The notes under the pieces: generated by a model | The model's database searches: none | What the model was told of the DNA's origin: nothing | What the model saw: only the letters and a program-made list of their open reading frames with translations | Position numbers and translations under genes: made by a program | Assembly (NCBI GenBank): GCA_903632075.3 | Contig: CAHIKZ030000961.1 | Location: forward strand, 563,501 to 627,500 | DNA length: 64,000 nt | Reading direction: 5' to 3' | DNA from: Acanthosepion pharaonis | Taxonomy: Eukaryota > Mollusca > Cephalopoda > Sepiida > Sepiidae | Part shown: positions 39,708-49,043 of the stretch, piece after piece | Numbering within the stretch: position 1 is the stretch's first letter | How the letters are laid out: each line of letters opens with the position of its first letter

Positions 39708-39738
39708 TTAAAACAAAATAATTGCATTTGAGGTGAAA

Positions 39739-39742
<4 letters not shown>

Positions 39743-39788
<46 letters not shown>
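39743..39788. repeat. (TA)n microsatellite
   Basis: TA array just outside the right PLE arm; the left arm is likewise preceded by TA (38475-38507). Confidence 0.95.
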
Positions 39789-39791
<3 letters not shown>

Positions 39792-39887
39792 GCTAGCAAG
39801 TTCATCTCGCTTATTATTAGAAGTATTATTATTAGCGTTCCATATATTTGAGTCCCATTGTCACATTAGCTAGTATTAGTATGTGTG

Positions 39888-40152
39888 TACGGTGGAATAA
39901 CGGATAGCGGCTCGGATTGAAAAATCGGAGAGCCGAGTTCAAATTCTAGTCGAATCCATGACATTCACTTACGTGCTAATAACCTTGGGAGAGGTATGAA
40001 TATTCTTCTTCTTCCGCCAGCTCTGGGTAAATAGCAAAAAAGACCGGTTTCTATAGCCTTGGTAGGCAACTGGGCTACCGCAGAAAGAAATGACAATCTG
40101 ACTCGTCAGTCATGTATCGAAAGATTGCCATATTGCATGGCATATAACTGAC
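39888..40152 (+). repeat. SINE-A, tRNA-derived, nearly full length
   Basis: Head 'acggtggaataacggatagc' and 'ggctcggattgaa', B-box 'gagttcaaattc', then 'attcacttacgtgctaataa', 'tatagccttggtaggc', 'actgggctaccgcag', ending 'ggcatataactgactg'. The B-box has one change from the consensus. Same length and order as 50307-50597. Confidence 0.8.
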
Positions 40153-40770
40153 TGTCTATTGTAGTATATAACATGGATAGATGAATTTATGTACTTTTTG
40201 CAGTTTCCGAAATAGATTCTTTACGCATTTGCCAGTACTTTTGGTTGATAGGAGAGAATAAATTAGATGCTGCCGCGGGCTTTAGTCGGAATGACGCGTG
40301 TCTCAGCACTTTTGGAAAGAAAGTTGAAGGAGCTGCTGGGCCCAGCATAAACGGCCTCCTATTCGTGGAGCGATGATGCCAGCCTTCTTCAGCAAATGAA
40401 ACGGTTGCTACTAACGGGGAAAATACCATGAATATGACGACCCTCGAAGGGAATCGCTTTAACACGAAAAAAAAAAAAGAAAAGGAAGAAAACAGCATAA
40501 GTAATTTTCAGGAATTTGCAAAGATGTTTCGTCTTGAAATTCTTTTTCTGCACTCATATTCTTTTCCATTCTTTATTGTTTTTCTTTGATTTATTCTCTT
40601 TTTTATACTTTTTTTTTTTTTTCGTTTTCTCGCCCTCTCGTTTGCAATATGCCATGATTGGGAATGGGACGTTCCGGTATAGACCATCTGGCGTCATTGA
40701 TTCGATGTGGCCGATTCCACACTGGAAGTAGAGGACGATTAGGCATCAGATTACTACTTCGTTGTTATTA
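40153..40770. other. Non-coding, unassigned
   Basis: A GC-richer patch at 40240-40450 with no recognised domain on either strand, then a poly-T stretch. Confidence 0.35.
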
Positions 40771-40772
40771 TC

Positions 40773-40794
40773 ATATATATATGTATGTATGTAT

Positions 40795-40875
<81 letters not shown>

Positions 40876-40902
40876 GTGTATATATATGTATATATATATA
40901 TG

Positions 40903-40935
<33 letters not shown>

Positions 40936-41014
40936 GTGTATATATATACATATATGTGTGTATATATATGTATGTATATAGGTATATATATATGTATATA
41001 TATATATATATATA

Positions 41015-41082
<68 letters not shown>

Positions 41083-41245
41083 TAGTCAAATTAGTACTTC
41101 GTATAGTTTAAGAAAAAGGAGGAATGGGCGGTATTTTATATTTAAGAAAATATTAGATGGAGGCATTGTTATATTTATATATATTATGCATATTTATGCA
41201 TATGTATATTAGATGGAGGCAGTGTTATATTTAAGAAAAGTATTT

Positions 41246-41315
<70 letters not shown>

Positions 41316-41410
41316 TTAGTCAAATTAGTACTTTCGTATAGTTTAAGAAAAAAAGTACATGGAGGCATTGTTATATTTAAGAAAAATATTAGATGGAGGC
41401 ATTGTTATAT
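40773..41410. repeat. TA/TG compound arrays and duplicated spacer
   Basis: 40773-41080 is TA with TG blocks, 41257-41313 is TA. Each is followed by 'tagtcaaattagtact' and 'cgtatagtttaagaaaa', and the block 'atggaggcattgttatattt' and 'aagaaaa' recurs four times up to 41415. The array and its flank have been duplicated in tandem. Confidence 0.9.
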
Positions 41411-42164
41411 TTAAGAAAAGTCGTTTATTTTTCTTACGCCGAATTAGCGACACAAAATGGGCTATCATTATTATCCCCATCTTTTTTACACTCTCGACTT
41501 AGTGTTTCCCCCCTCCCCCAAAAAAAATTGTAATGAGAAACGTTGAATACATTTTCGCCACCTTCTTTTTTATTTGAGTAAAATAAAAACTGGATAGAAA
41601 TGCCATTCATGGATAAGGTATGCTAAAAGTGATTTGCAAACTTTCATACTGCTTCACGTTCGAAAAGACCAATTTAATTTTGTAAATAAGACTGTTTTTA
41701 AATAACATGCCCCCCTCAGGATGTAGTCTACAGTATCTCTCCATAAATTTTCTTTTCTAATTTAACTGAATTCCCATAATTTTGAAGAAAAAAGAAAATG
41801 GGACACAAACGCAGTTGTGAAAAAGGTTACAGCCAATGATCGAATGGGCTAACTGAAACCGACAGAGACAATTTATCCCATTAAAAAAAAATGTATATCC
41901 CTTCAGGTCAAAAGCAATTTTTGATTCTCACGGCTTCCTTCTCTTTATTATCTGTGAAATACCATGGCTTCTTGTGAACGACAGGGGAGTACTTACCCAC
42001 TGCCTTCTCCATAGCTTTGAATATAGTGTAGTCCTTCTCCTAGACTGGCTGCCAACCAAATCTAGGTAGATCAGTCTACCCTTATATTTAACCCATTGCT
42101 AGAGTGAGAAGAGAAGGATTCAGGCTTTGAATGTTAGAGACTACGCCTAAATTTGAATGCACGG
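41411..42164. other. Non-coding, mostly unassigned
   Basis: No gene. Around 42000-42110 there are reversed SINE-A-like bits ('ccttctcctagactggctgc'). Confidence 0.35.
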
Positions 42165-42229
42165 TTGTCAACAAAAGGGGCAGACCACTATGAAAATTAC
42201 AAATTGGGGATAAAAAAAAAGTCAAGCTA
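42165..42229 (+). pseudogene. LINE-1f RT scrap upstream of a family V insertion
   Basis: 'KLQIGD' (from 'aattacaaattggggataaa') preceded by 'VVNKRG' matches the segment before FKYLG in LINE-1f. The continuation is on the other side of the insertion (42623 onward: KIKHVQQFKYLG). Confidence 0.65.
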
Positions 42230-42622
42230 CCTGGGTAAGACGATAAACTACATCCGACAGTAAGGACTTTGATCAGGAGGCTTTGAGGTGCGTGTAGCCA
42301 CCTCTTAATTGCTGCTGTTCCCAGGTCCACCCTGAAACGGGGTTGTAGCACCTGTTAGGGCGCCAACTATGGGCAAATATTTAACCACCTAAACTGTGGT
42401 TAAAACACTAGGTTTTAATACCAGTAATTTTTTGAAGAAAAAATTATTACCAGCAATACATTATTACCAGCAATATATTTCAGAAGAAAAATATTACCAG
42501 CAATGCATTTTTGAGGAAAAGGGCATCCCCAGTAATACATTTTTGGAAAAATATTACCAGCAATTTTGTCGGCATTAAACAACCTATTGAGGATGATATG
42601 CTGTAAAACAATAAAAAACAAA
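42230..42622 (-). repeat. Family V retroposon inserted in LINE-1f
   Basis: On the minus strand it begins 'ggtttgttttttattg' and 'ttttacagcatatc', has four internal units, the 'tagttggcgccctaacaggt' block, and ends with one tail unit ('gatgtagtttatcgtcttac'). The LINE segment 'aaaa(g)tcaagcta' on the left and 'aaaatcaaacatg' on the right represents a sequence that occurs only once in intact LINE-1f, so it is an imperfect target duplication of about 12 bp. Confidence 0.8.
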
Positions 42623-43200
42623 CCAAAATCAAACATGTTCAACAATTTAAATATCTGGGACGCGCTTTAACAGTGGATGGAAAGTGTGACGCATTGGGAT
42701 AGCGAAAGGTGCCTTCCAAAAACTAAGCCAAGTATTAAGAAACAGGAAAATTTAATTTGAAACGTTAAAAATAAGTGTACTGAACTGTTACGTAAATATC
42801 CATTCTCCTAGATGGCAGTAATCTTCTTACAGATGATGAAGAGATTTGAAGCAACAAAAATGTGCTTCTACAGAAGGATGCTGAGAATGCCATGGACCGA
42901 ACATATGAGCAACGACGCACTTTTAGAGAAAATGAAAAACAGAAAGGACACATACATAACACCAGCAAGAGACGGTTGAAATATCTAGAGCACATAATGA
43001 GGAAAGAAAGCTTGGAAATTTTGATAATCGCAGGGCAGACTGAAGGCAAGTTGCACAGAGGAAAACAACGCACAAACTACCTAGCGCCCATGAGTAAATG
43101 GATGGCAGAACAGGGTTTAGTTGAGATAAAAAAAAATACCACATTTATTAAGCGCTACAAAGGACAGGAAATTGTGGAGAGCTATGATCGTCTTTAAGAT
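42623..43200 (+). pseudogene. LINE-1f RT C-terminal region
   Basis: KIKHVQQFKYLGRALTVDGK, then AKGAFQKLSQVLRNRKI, and in the open frame 42862-43197 MLLQKDAENAMDRTYEQRRT, KRRLKYLEHIMRKESLEILI, IAGQTEGKLHRGKQRTNYL, APMSKWMAEQGLVEIKKN. This is the best preserved LINE-1f C-terminus here. It ends in a stop at 43195. RT palm missing. Confidence 0.85.
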
Positions 43201-43382
43201 ACACGACTCATAAAGGAAAAAAGAAGAGGGTAGAAATGAAAAGATTTTAAATCGACCAGATGTTCCGTTTCACTCAAGGAGACTTTAAGCATATAAGAGA
43301 TTTATTTATGAGGTATTGGCGGGGCGTAAGGGCCGCGCGAAGTAACTAAAGACCTAACGAAGTGGAGGTGACAAGCAGAATT

Positions 43383-43900
43383 ATAATAGAGAAGAAGAAG
43401 AAGAAGAAGAAGAAGACGGAAAAGAAGGAAAGAACAAGAAGAAAAAGAAGTAGAAAAAGAAGAAAAGAAGAAGAAAAAGAAGAAAAGAAACGGAAAAAGG
43501 AAAGAACAAGAAGAAAAAGAAGAAAAGAAGTAGAAGAAGAAAAAGAAGAAGAAAAGGAAGAAAAAAGAAAAGAAAAAGAAGCAAAGAAAAATAAGAAAAA
43601 GAAAAAAGAAAAGAGGAAGAAGAAAAAGAAGAAGAAAAGAAGAAAAGAAGCAGAAGAAAAAAGAAAAGAAAAAACGAACAAAAGAAAAAGAAAAAGAAAA
43701 GAAGAAGAAGAAGAAGAAAAAGAAGAAAAAACAAAGAAAAGAAAAGAAGAAAAGAAAAAGAAGAAAAATAAAAAGAAAAGAAAAGAAGCAGAAGAAAAAA
43801 GAAGAAGAAAAAGAAAAGAAGAAAAAGAAAAGAAGAAGAAAAAGAAAAGAAGAAAAAGAAAAGAAGAAAAAGAAAAGAAGAAATCCGAATATCAGAAAGA
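43383..43900. repeat. Polypurine tract (GAA/GAAAA-rich), ~520 bp
   Basis: Almost only A and G on the plus strand, with rare single C or T. The complementary polypyrimidine strand gives a 177-codon frame and the purine strand a 181-codon K/E-rich frame. Both are composition artefacts. Such mirror-like tracts can form triplex (H-) DNA. Confidence 0.95.
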
Positions 43901-43904
43901 TTTT

Positions 43905-44184
43905 TAGAAATCATAAAAGAATTCCAGTGTTGCTAAAAAAGATTTTCAAAAACTGTCAAATTCTAAGGACCTGCAAATCTGTGAAGCTTAAATGTGGAAA
44001 ATTCAACGACGATTATCCTTCTTATGTATATGATAAAGAAAGGTACAGAAAATCATGGGAATAAAATTCCTGGAGACATCAGCATCTCAGACCTACAAAA
44101 GATTATTTGTGTTAAACAGAACGCTACCATCCGCTACCAACCCCCGACCTAAACAAATATACATAAATAACTCTCCTACAATAT
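43905..44184. other. Non-coding, unassigned
   Basis: Short AT-rich segment without recognisable content. Confidence 0.35.
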
Positions 44185-44525
44185 CTGTCTATATCTCTGA
44201 GATAAGTTATTATGATTATTTACATTATTTACATTATTCCGACAGTTATCTTCATTGCCATATTCACAACGTTTCGGACGTTGTACGCTCCGGCCTTTTT
44301 CAGGTGATTGGAATTTCTAAACGAAACCCTTTATTTCGTCCAACGGGGTAGATTGCTCTAGTTCCACGTGTCATGTCTCTTCTGGATGTCTCTATAATTT
44401 CCCTTTAACTTAACTCTCCAAGTTTTTGTATTCACCACTGCTGTAGGCTGGTATTGAACTCACAACTCTTTGGGTCTAGTCACTGGATTTTACCAATGCC
44501 TTTATCCACTGGGCCATGTGTCCTC
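44185..44525 (-). repeat. SINE-H, nearly full length
   Basis: On the minus strand: A-box 'tggcccagtggataaagg' (44499-44517), B-box 'gagttcaatacc' (44450-44461), body 'gacatgacacgtggaactag', 'cgaaataaagggtttcg', hammerhead-like core 'cctgaaaaaggccggagcg' with 'gtccgaaacgttgtg' (44262-44310), tail 'ataatgtaaataatgtaaat' and 'atctcagagatatagacag'. The core has CTGAAAA instead of CTGAAGA, i.e. G8 changed. Confidence 0.75.
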
Positions 44526-44612
44526 GTCGGCAGTGGCTATTTTTATTCAAAAACCTCGCAGGGGACTCTGTAATTAAGCACTTAAAATTACTCTCTGGTA
44601 AGCCGATACTAC

Positions 44613-44618
<6 letters not shown>

Positions 44619-44667
<49 letters not shown>
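44619..44667. repeat. (AAT)n microsatellite
   Basis: About 48 bp of AAT repeat. Confidence 0.95.
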
Positions 44668-44949
44668 CAGTAAAATCCGTTGTGCACTATCTCTCCAGGA
44701 AAAATAGTTCTAACAAAAGCAGCCGATATTATGCGATAAGATTTGTCCATTTCAGCTTTCTTTGTTAATAGCTGTCATTTGTTTAATTAAGTGGAAAGAA
44801 CAAAAAAAAAAACATGCTTATTATAAAACAAGCGCAGGTCAAAAATATTTTTTATAATAATAATAACATAATTATTATTACAAAATAAGCAACTAAAATT
44901 AAGTTGAACGAAATACTTATCAAAGATTAATAATGGCTGACCATGTTTC

Positions 44950-44954
<5 letters not shown>

Positions 44955-44996
<42 letters not shown>
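44955..44996. repeat. (AAT)n directly upstream of a LINE copy
   Basis: Fourteen AAT units immediately before the R4/Dong-like LINE fragment. Confidence 0.95.
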
Positions 44997-44997
<1 letters not shown>

Positions 44998-45530
44998 CCA
45001 GATCCGGTTACGGAGAAAGGACTTGTAACAATTTTATGGGACTACACAATACACAGAGACAGAACAATCAAAGCTAATCTCCCATACATTATTATTAGAG
45101 AACCGCAAACAAAAAAAAAATGTCTACTTATTGACATGGCAGTCCCTGCAGACTGCAATGTATCTTTGAAGATCTTCAAAAAGCTAGCAAAACACAAGGA
45201 CCTTAAAATCGAAATCTCAAAAATGAGGTGTATGAGGACATTAACTACTCCAGTTGTAGTTGGAGCCCTCGGATTGATTGGAAAACATTCCAATAGACTC
45301 ACTGAAAGAATCCCTGGTCACCCATATCTTAAAGAAATACAAAAAAATTGTACTCACAAGTAAAGCCCACACTTTACGAAGGGCTTTATTTATGCAGAAT
45401 ATGTGTGTGTGTCTGTGTTTTTTAATTGTTCAGTGGAAAATGTCATGACGCCATTTCTGACCTTAGTTCTCTGCCCGGGAGCCGGAAAGAAATGAGTATA
45501 CACCAGAAATCAAAGGAAAAATAATAATAA
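44997..45530 (+). pseudogene. R4/Dong-like LINE C-terminus, copy a
   Basis: The frame gives GLVTILWDYTIHRDRTIKAN, then LPYIIIREPQTKKKCLLIDM, AVPADCNVSLKIFKKLAKHK and TPVVVGALGLIGKHSNRL. The endonuclease motif PD has become PY, so the catalytic Asp is lost. The 3' UTR ends 'caccagaaatcaaaggaaaa' followed by (TAA)n that borders copy b. Confidence 0.8.
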
Positions 45531-45544
45531 TAATAATAATAATA

Positions 45545-45724
45545 TTGTAATGTATCATTAAAGGTCTTTAAAAAAAATATCCAAATACAAGGATCTTGAA
45601 GTGGAACTTTTAAAAATATGACCCCTCAGATTGATAGGAAGAGATTCCGATACACTTATTAAAGGAATTCCCGGTAGGAAAAAAAAAATTAAAAAAAAGA
45701 AAAAGAAAAAATGTACTAACAACT
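45545..45724 (+). pseudogene. R4/Dong-like LINE, copy b (part 1)
   Basis: 'ttgtaatgtatcattaaagg' and 'aaatacaaggatcttgaagt', then 'aggaattcccgg' follow the family order (CNVSLKVFKK, KYKDLEVE). It begins straight after the (AAT)n tail of copy a and is interrupted by the family V insertion; part 2 is 46791-46935. Confidence 0.7.
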
Positions 45725-45742
45725 ACAGTCAATACCTTACGA

Positions 45743-46772
45743 TTGGTTGGTTGGTTGTTTTATGGCATATTAAAACCTCAGTGGGTCATTTTTTGCCAAC
45801 AAAATTTTGAAATAGATTCATAGCGATAGTTTGTAAAAAAAAAAAAAAAGGTGTATATGTATACATATATATTTGAACCATTTTTCAATTACTCATATTT
45901 TGAGTACAATCCAACTTCTTTTTGGAAATTTACAATCTTGGATGGTTTTATTTTTGTAATTTTTTTTAAAATTACTTACTTGGTTTGGTTTTGGCTTACT
46001 TTGTTTTACGGCATATCAACCACAACGGGTAATTTTTTTTTTTTCAAAAATGTATTGCTGGTAATATTTTTTTACAAAGTATTTCTGGTATTGAAACATA
46101 TTTTCGCTTTCATAGTATTTTGACCCAAGCTTGGGTGTTAACTATTTGCCCACAGCTGGGTGCTACCACCACGGGTCAGGGTGAAACTGGGAACATCAGC
46201 AATTTAAAGGTGGTTCGATCCTCCTCAAAACCTCCTGAACAGAAGCCTTCCTGTTAGATGTAGTCTATCGTCTCTACCCAGGACTCGGATGAAGCCTATC
46301 GTCTCTACCCAGGACTCGGATGTAGTCTATTGTCTCTACCCAGGACTCGGATGTAGTCTATTGTCTCTACCCAGGACTCGGATGTAGTCTATCGTCTCTA
46401 CCCAGGACTCGGATGTAGTCTATTGTCTCTACCCAGGACTCGGATGTAGTCTATTGTCTCTACCCAGGACTCGGATGTAGTCTATCGTCTCTACCCAGGA
46501 CTCGGATGTAGTCTATCGTCTTACCCAGGACTCGGATGTAGTCTATTGTCTCTACCCAGGACTCGGATGTAGTCTATCGTCTTACCCAGGACTCGGATGT
46601 AGTCTATTGTCTCTACCCAGGACTCGGATGTAGTCTATCTTCTCTACCCAGGACTCGGATGTAGTCTATCGTCTTATCCAGGACTCGTATGTAGTCTATC
46701 GTCTTACCCAGGACTCGGATGTAGTCTATCGTCTTACCCAGAACTCGGATTTAGTTTATCATCTTACTCAGG
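45743..46772 (+). mobile_element. Family V retroposon with perfect 18-bp target duplication
   Basis: The element is flanked by 'acagtcaataccttacga' on both sides (45725-45742 and 46773-46790), an 18-bp perfect duplication within the LINE 3' region. Its 5' head 'ttggttggttggttgtttta' with 'tggcatattaaaacctcagt' is followed by a second head at about 45978 ('ttggtttggttttggc', 'tacggcatatcaaccacaac'), two internal units, 'tttcgctttcatagtatttt', 'ttaactatttgcccacagct', 'ctaccaccacgggtcagggt', 'cctcctcaaaacctcctgaa', and then a 17-unit minisatellite as the 3' end. The long duplication implies LINE-type target-primed insertion. The 3' end is tandem repeat rather than poly(A). No protein is encoded, so it must use another element's machinery. 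I cannot match it to a named family. Confidence 0.85.
46254..46772 (+). repeat. 17-unit 30/31-bp minisatellite (3' tail of family V)
   Basis: The unit is 'gatgtagtctatcgtctcta' plus 'cccaggactcg' (31 bp), with a 30-bp variant having 'gtcttaccc'. Seventeen units are counted. Variants C/T at 'tatcgtc/tattgtc' and the 30/31-bp forms are interspersed, so expansion was by blocks. Other family V copies have one or two units at the same place. Confidence 0.95.
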
Positions 46773-46790
46773 ACAGTCAATACCTTACGA

Positions 46791-46935
46791 AGAACTTTAT
46801 CTATGTAAAATACATACGATATTATTTATTTATTTATTTTGATCAATGTAAAATATCATGAACCCATTTCTGATTAAGGTCACTGGTTAGGACCCGGAAG
46901 GAAATATGTATACAACAGAAACCCAAGGATAAAAA
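46791..46935 (+). pseudogene. R4/Dong-like LINE, copy b (part 2, 3' UTR)
   Basis: 'agaactttatctatgtaaaa' to 'taggacccggaaggaaatat' and 'caacagaaacccaaggataa' is the family 3' UTR, cut from part 1 by family V. Confidence 0.75.
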
Positions 46936-47325
46936 AAAGTACCTCCTTATTGATATTGCCGTTCCTGCAGACTGCAATGTATCTTTGAAGATATTCAAAA
47001 AGCTGTCAAAATACAGGGACCTTGAAATCGAAATCTCAAAAATGTGGCACATGGGAACATCAACAATCCCTGTTGCAGTTGGAGCCCTAGGAGTGGTTGG
47101 AAAAGATTCCAGTAGACTAATTTTAGGGATTCCTGGAAGTCCATGCCTCAAAGAAATAAAAAAAAAATGTTCTGACAAGTACAGCCCACACTTTACGAAA
47201 GGCTTTATCTATGTCATTTTTTTTTTTTTTTGCAGGAAAGTGTCAAGATGCCATTTCTAAATTTAGGTCCATGGGCGGGACCCAGAGAGAAATTTGTAAA
47301 CGCCATAAACCAAAGGAAATAAACA
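46936..47325 (+). pseudogene. R4/Dong-like LINE C-terminus, copy c
   Basis: LLIDIAVPADCNVSLKIFKK, LSKYRDLEIEISKMWHMGTS, TIPVAVGALGVVGKDSSRLI then LGIPGSPCLKEIKKKCSDKY with no stop over 46985-47260. It begins inside the domain, just after the PD position, so it is 5'-truncated. 3' UTR 'catgggcgggacccagagag', ending 'aaaccaaaggaaataaac' and (TAA)n. Follows copy b head-to-tail. Confidence 0.8.
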
Positions 47326-47326
47326 A

Positions 47327-47368
<42 letters not shown>

Positions 47369-47449
47369 TATTATTATTATTATTATTATTATAATGATAA
47401 TAATAATAATTATTATAATAATAATTATAATAATAATTATAATAATAAT
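47327..47449. repeat. (AAT)n/(ATT)n array
   Basis: About 120 bp of AAT turning to ATT and back, forming a partial inverted repeat. It is the tail of copy c and the start point of copy d. The I-repeat frames through it are artefacts. Confidence 0.95.
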
Positions 47450-47479
47450 CTCAGGATGTTCTATAGTTTGCCCCAAATG

Positions 47480-48090
47480 AATATAAAATCGTCACGATAG
47501 AGTGGGGCCTTACACTGGACAATCTCACAAACACTTTGGAAAAATTTAAGCAAACATGAAATATGAAATCGGCCAGCGCCGGTTACAGAAATAGAAGATG
47601 TCACCATTCTGGAGGACCCGGGATTATACCATAATCAACAGACAGAAAAAATGAAGCTAAAGAATGACATTATTGACCAAAAAACCAGAAAGAAAAAAAC
47701 TTGCCTACTAATTGATAAGAGGATTGTAACATAAAACCAAGGAATTTGAAAACTATCAAAATACAAAGACCTGGAAATTGAAATAGAAAAAAATTTGGAA
47801 ATTGAAAACAAGAATAATACCAGTGGTAATAGGTGCACTTTGGAATTATAAAAAAATGGAACAAAACAACACATTGAAAGAATCCTGGAAACCCCAGCTT
47901 AAGAGACATACAGAAAAATTGTCTTATTGGCACAGCACACACTAAGGAGAACTTTGTCCATGTAACGCTAGCAACTTCATCGGAGATAAAAAAAAAAAAA
48001 AAAATTTAACATGAAATATATTATAATAAACACCACGACCTGCCTTAGGTCTTTCCGCAGACTTAGTAGGTAGTGTGTCCATAAGAAATC
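47480..48090 (+). pseudogene. R4/Dong-like LINE C-terminus, copy d (diverged)
   Basis: PVTEIEDVTILEDPG, then KLKNDIIDQKTRKKKTCLLI, and 'ENLSKYKDLEIEIEKN' by frame-hopping. RPD is replaced by KND. The 3' UTR is followed by (GAT)n and (TAA)n at 48093-48190. It is the oldest of the four. Confidence 0.65.
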
Positions 48091-48092
48091 GA

Positions 48093-48195
48093 ATGATGAT
48101 GATGATGATGATGATGATGATAATAATAATATTAATAAAAATAATTATAATATTAATAATAATAATAATAATGCTAATTATAGTAATAATAATAA
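48093..48195. repeat. (GAT)n and (TAA)n tail array
   Basis: About nine GAT units, then imperfect AAT repeats. Confidence 0.9.
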
Positions 48196-48714
48196 TCAAT
48201 TATAAATATTACTACTATTTATACAAATGGTGGAAATGAAACAAGTAAAATAAAGATGGCAGAAATTCTAGGGATTTGTACAGGAGGATAAAAGAGGTTT
48301 GCCGTTGACGCCCGATTATTCAACACGCAGGAACTTCATTGTCGTCATCCCAAAAAAGGAAAAGTCAATCCCTTCTCTGTCTTGTTGATTAAGATCTCAG
48401 CTCTATTCATTCTTGATTGTGCTATAAGGCAATATGGCTCATGCAATATGGCGTATGAAATATTTTCGCGCTTTTTACCCAGGTGCAGTCAATGTGCGTA
48501 AAACATGTTTAGTTAAAGATAACTGTCAAGTTAATTCTGTTTTCTTATTCTATTGTTTTGTATGCAAACAAGAGATTTCTTTTTTAGACTTGGAGAATGT
48601 ACAAATTGTCTAAATGATTATTCATTCAGAGCGCCTTCCCCTGATCTGTTATTCATTTTCATGGTTATTAATTATGGTAAAGTTCTATTGTCGACTGTCG
48701 AAATATTAATGCAT
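48196..48714. other. Non-coding, unassigned
   Basis: No gene or recognisable repeat. Confidence 0.35.
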
Positions 48715-49043
48715 GCACAGATATCCTCAAGGACACATGAACTAGTAGGTGAAGACATTTGTTAGATCCAGTGATTAGCCCCAAAGAGTTGTGAGTTCAA
48801 TACTAGGCCACATCAGAGGTGAACCAAAATATCTTGTAGAGTTGAGTTAAAAGGTAAAATAACTGAGACATCTGTAAGAGGCATGACACGTGGAACAAGA
48901 ACAATCTAACCCGGTGGACGAAATAAAGGATTTGTTTCGAAATTCCAATCAGCTGAAGAAGGCCAGTGCGTACAACGACCGAAACGTTGTGAATATGGCA
49001 ATTAAGATGAGAATAACAGTCCGAATAATGTAAATAATGCAAG
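48715..49043 (+). repeat. SINE-H, best full copy
   Basis: tRNA-like head: 'gaactagtaggtgaagacat' (eroded A-box), 'gagttcaatactagg' (B-box). Body: 'gcatgacacgtggaacaaga', 'acccggtggacgaaataaag'. Hammerhead-like core: 'agctgaagaaggccagtgcg' and 'tacaacgaccgaaacgttgt' (48952-48995). Tail: 'gatgagaataacagtccgaa' and 'taatgtaaataatgcaag'. A MITE (49044-49391) then interrupts the tail. Confidence 0.75.

Larger units (their letters stand above)
38537..39733 (-). mobile_element. Penelope-like element relic with inverted terminal arms
   Basis: Two arms of about 306 bp (38537-38842 and 39427-39733) are inverted copies with high identity by eye. They enclose ~580 bp with a minus-strand GIY-YIG fragment (38984-39331). 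Inverted terminal repeats, GIY-YIG endonuclease and hammerhead-like motifs in the termini are together diagnostic of PLEs. The RT is missing (internal deletion). The arms differ by a few substitutions, including one in the ribozyme core. Confidence 0.85.

Noticed and set aside
40754..41111. Several frames rich in YI, YV or HT repeats
   Set aside because: Translations of TA/TG microsatellites in both strands. The same applies to frames at 14242-14533, 15498-16061, 17768-18042, 36055-36541, 47211-47480 and 56653-57061 beyond the PLE part.
43362..43907. 181-codon K/E-rich frame and its 177-codon opposite-strand frame
   Set aside because: Both are direct consequences of the polypurine tract, which contains almost no stop codons on either strand.
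46254..46772. CRISPR-like direct repeat array
   Set aside because: Units are contiguous with no unique spacers, and the context is a metazoan retroposon. It is a minisatellite.
45725..46790. Reading the 45.7-46.8 kb segment as two independent nested insertions
   Set aside because: A single perfect 18-bp duplication brackets the whole segment and no second duplication was found around the inner head, so one insertion of a dimeric element is simpler. It is not excluded.
48952..48995. Active hammerhead ribozyme in SINE-H
   Set aside because: The triplet before the expected cleavage point is GTG in the fuller copies, stem I is not formed convincingly, and one copy has the G8 position changed. 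Kept only as hammerhead-like.
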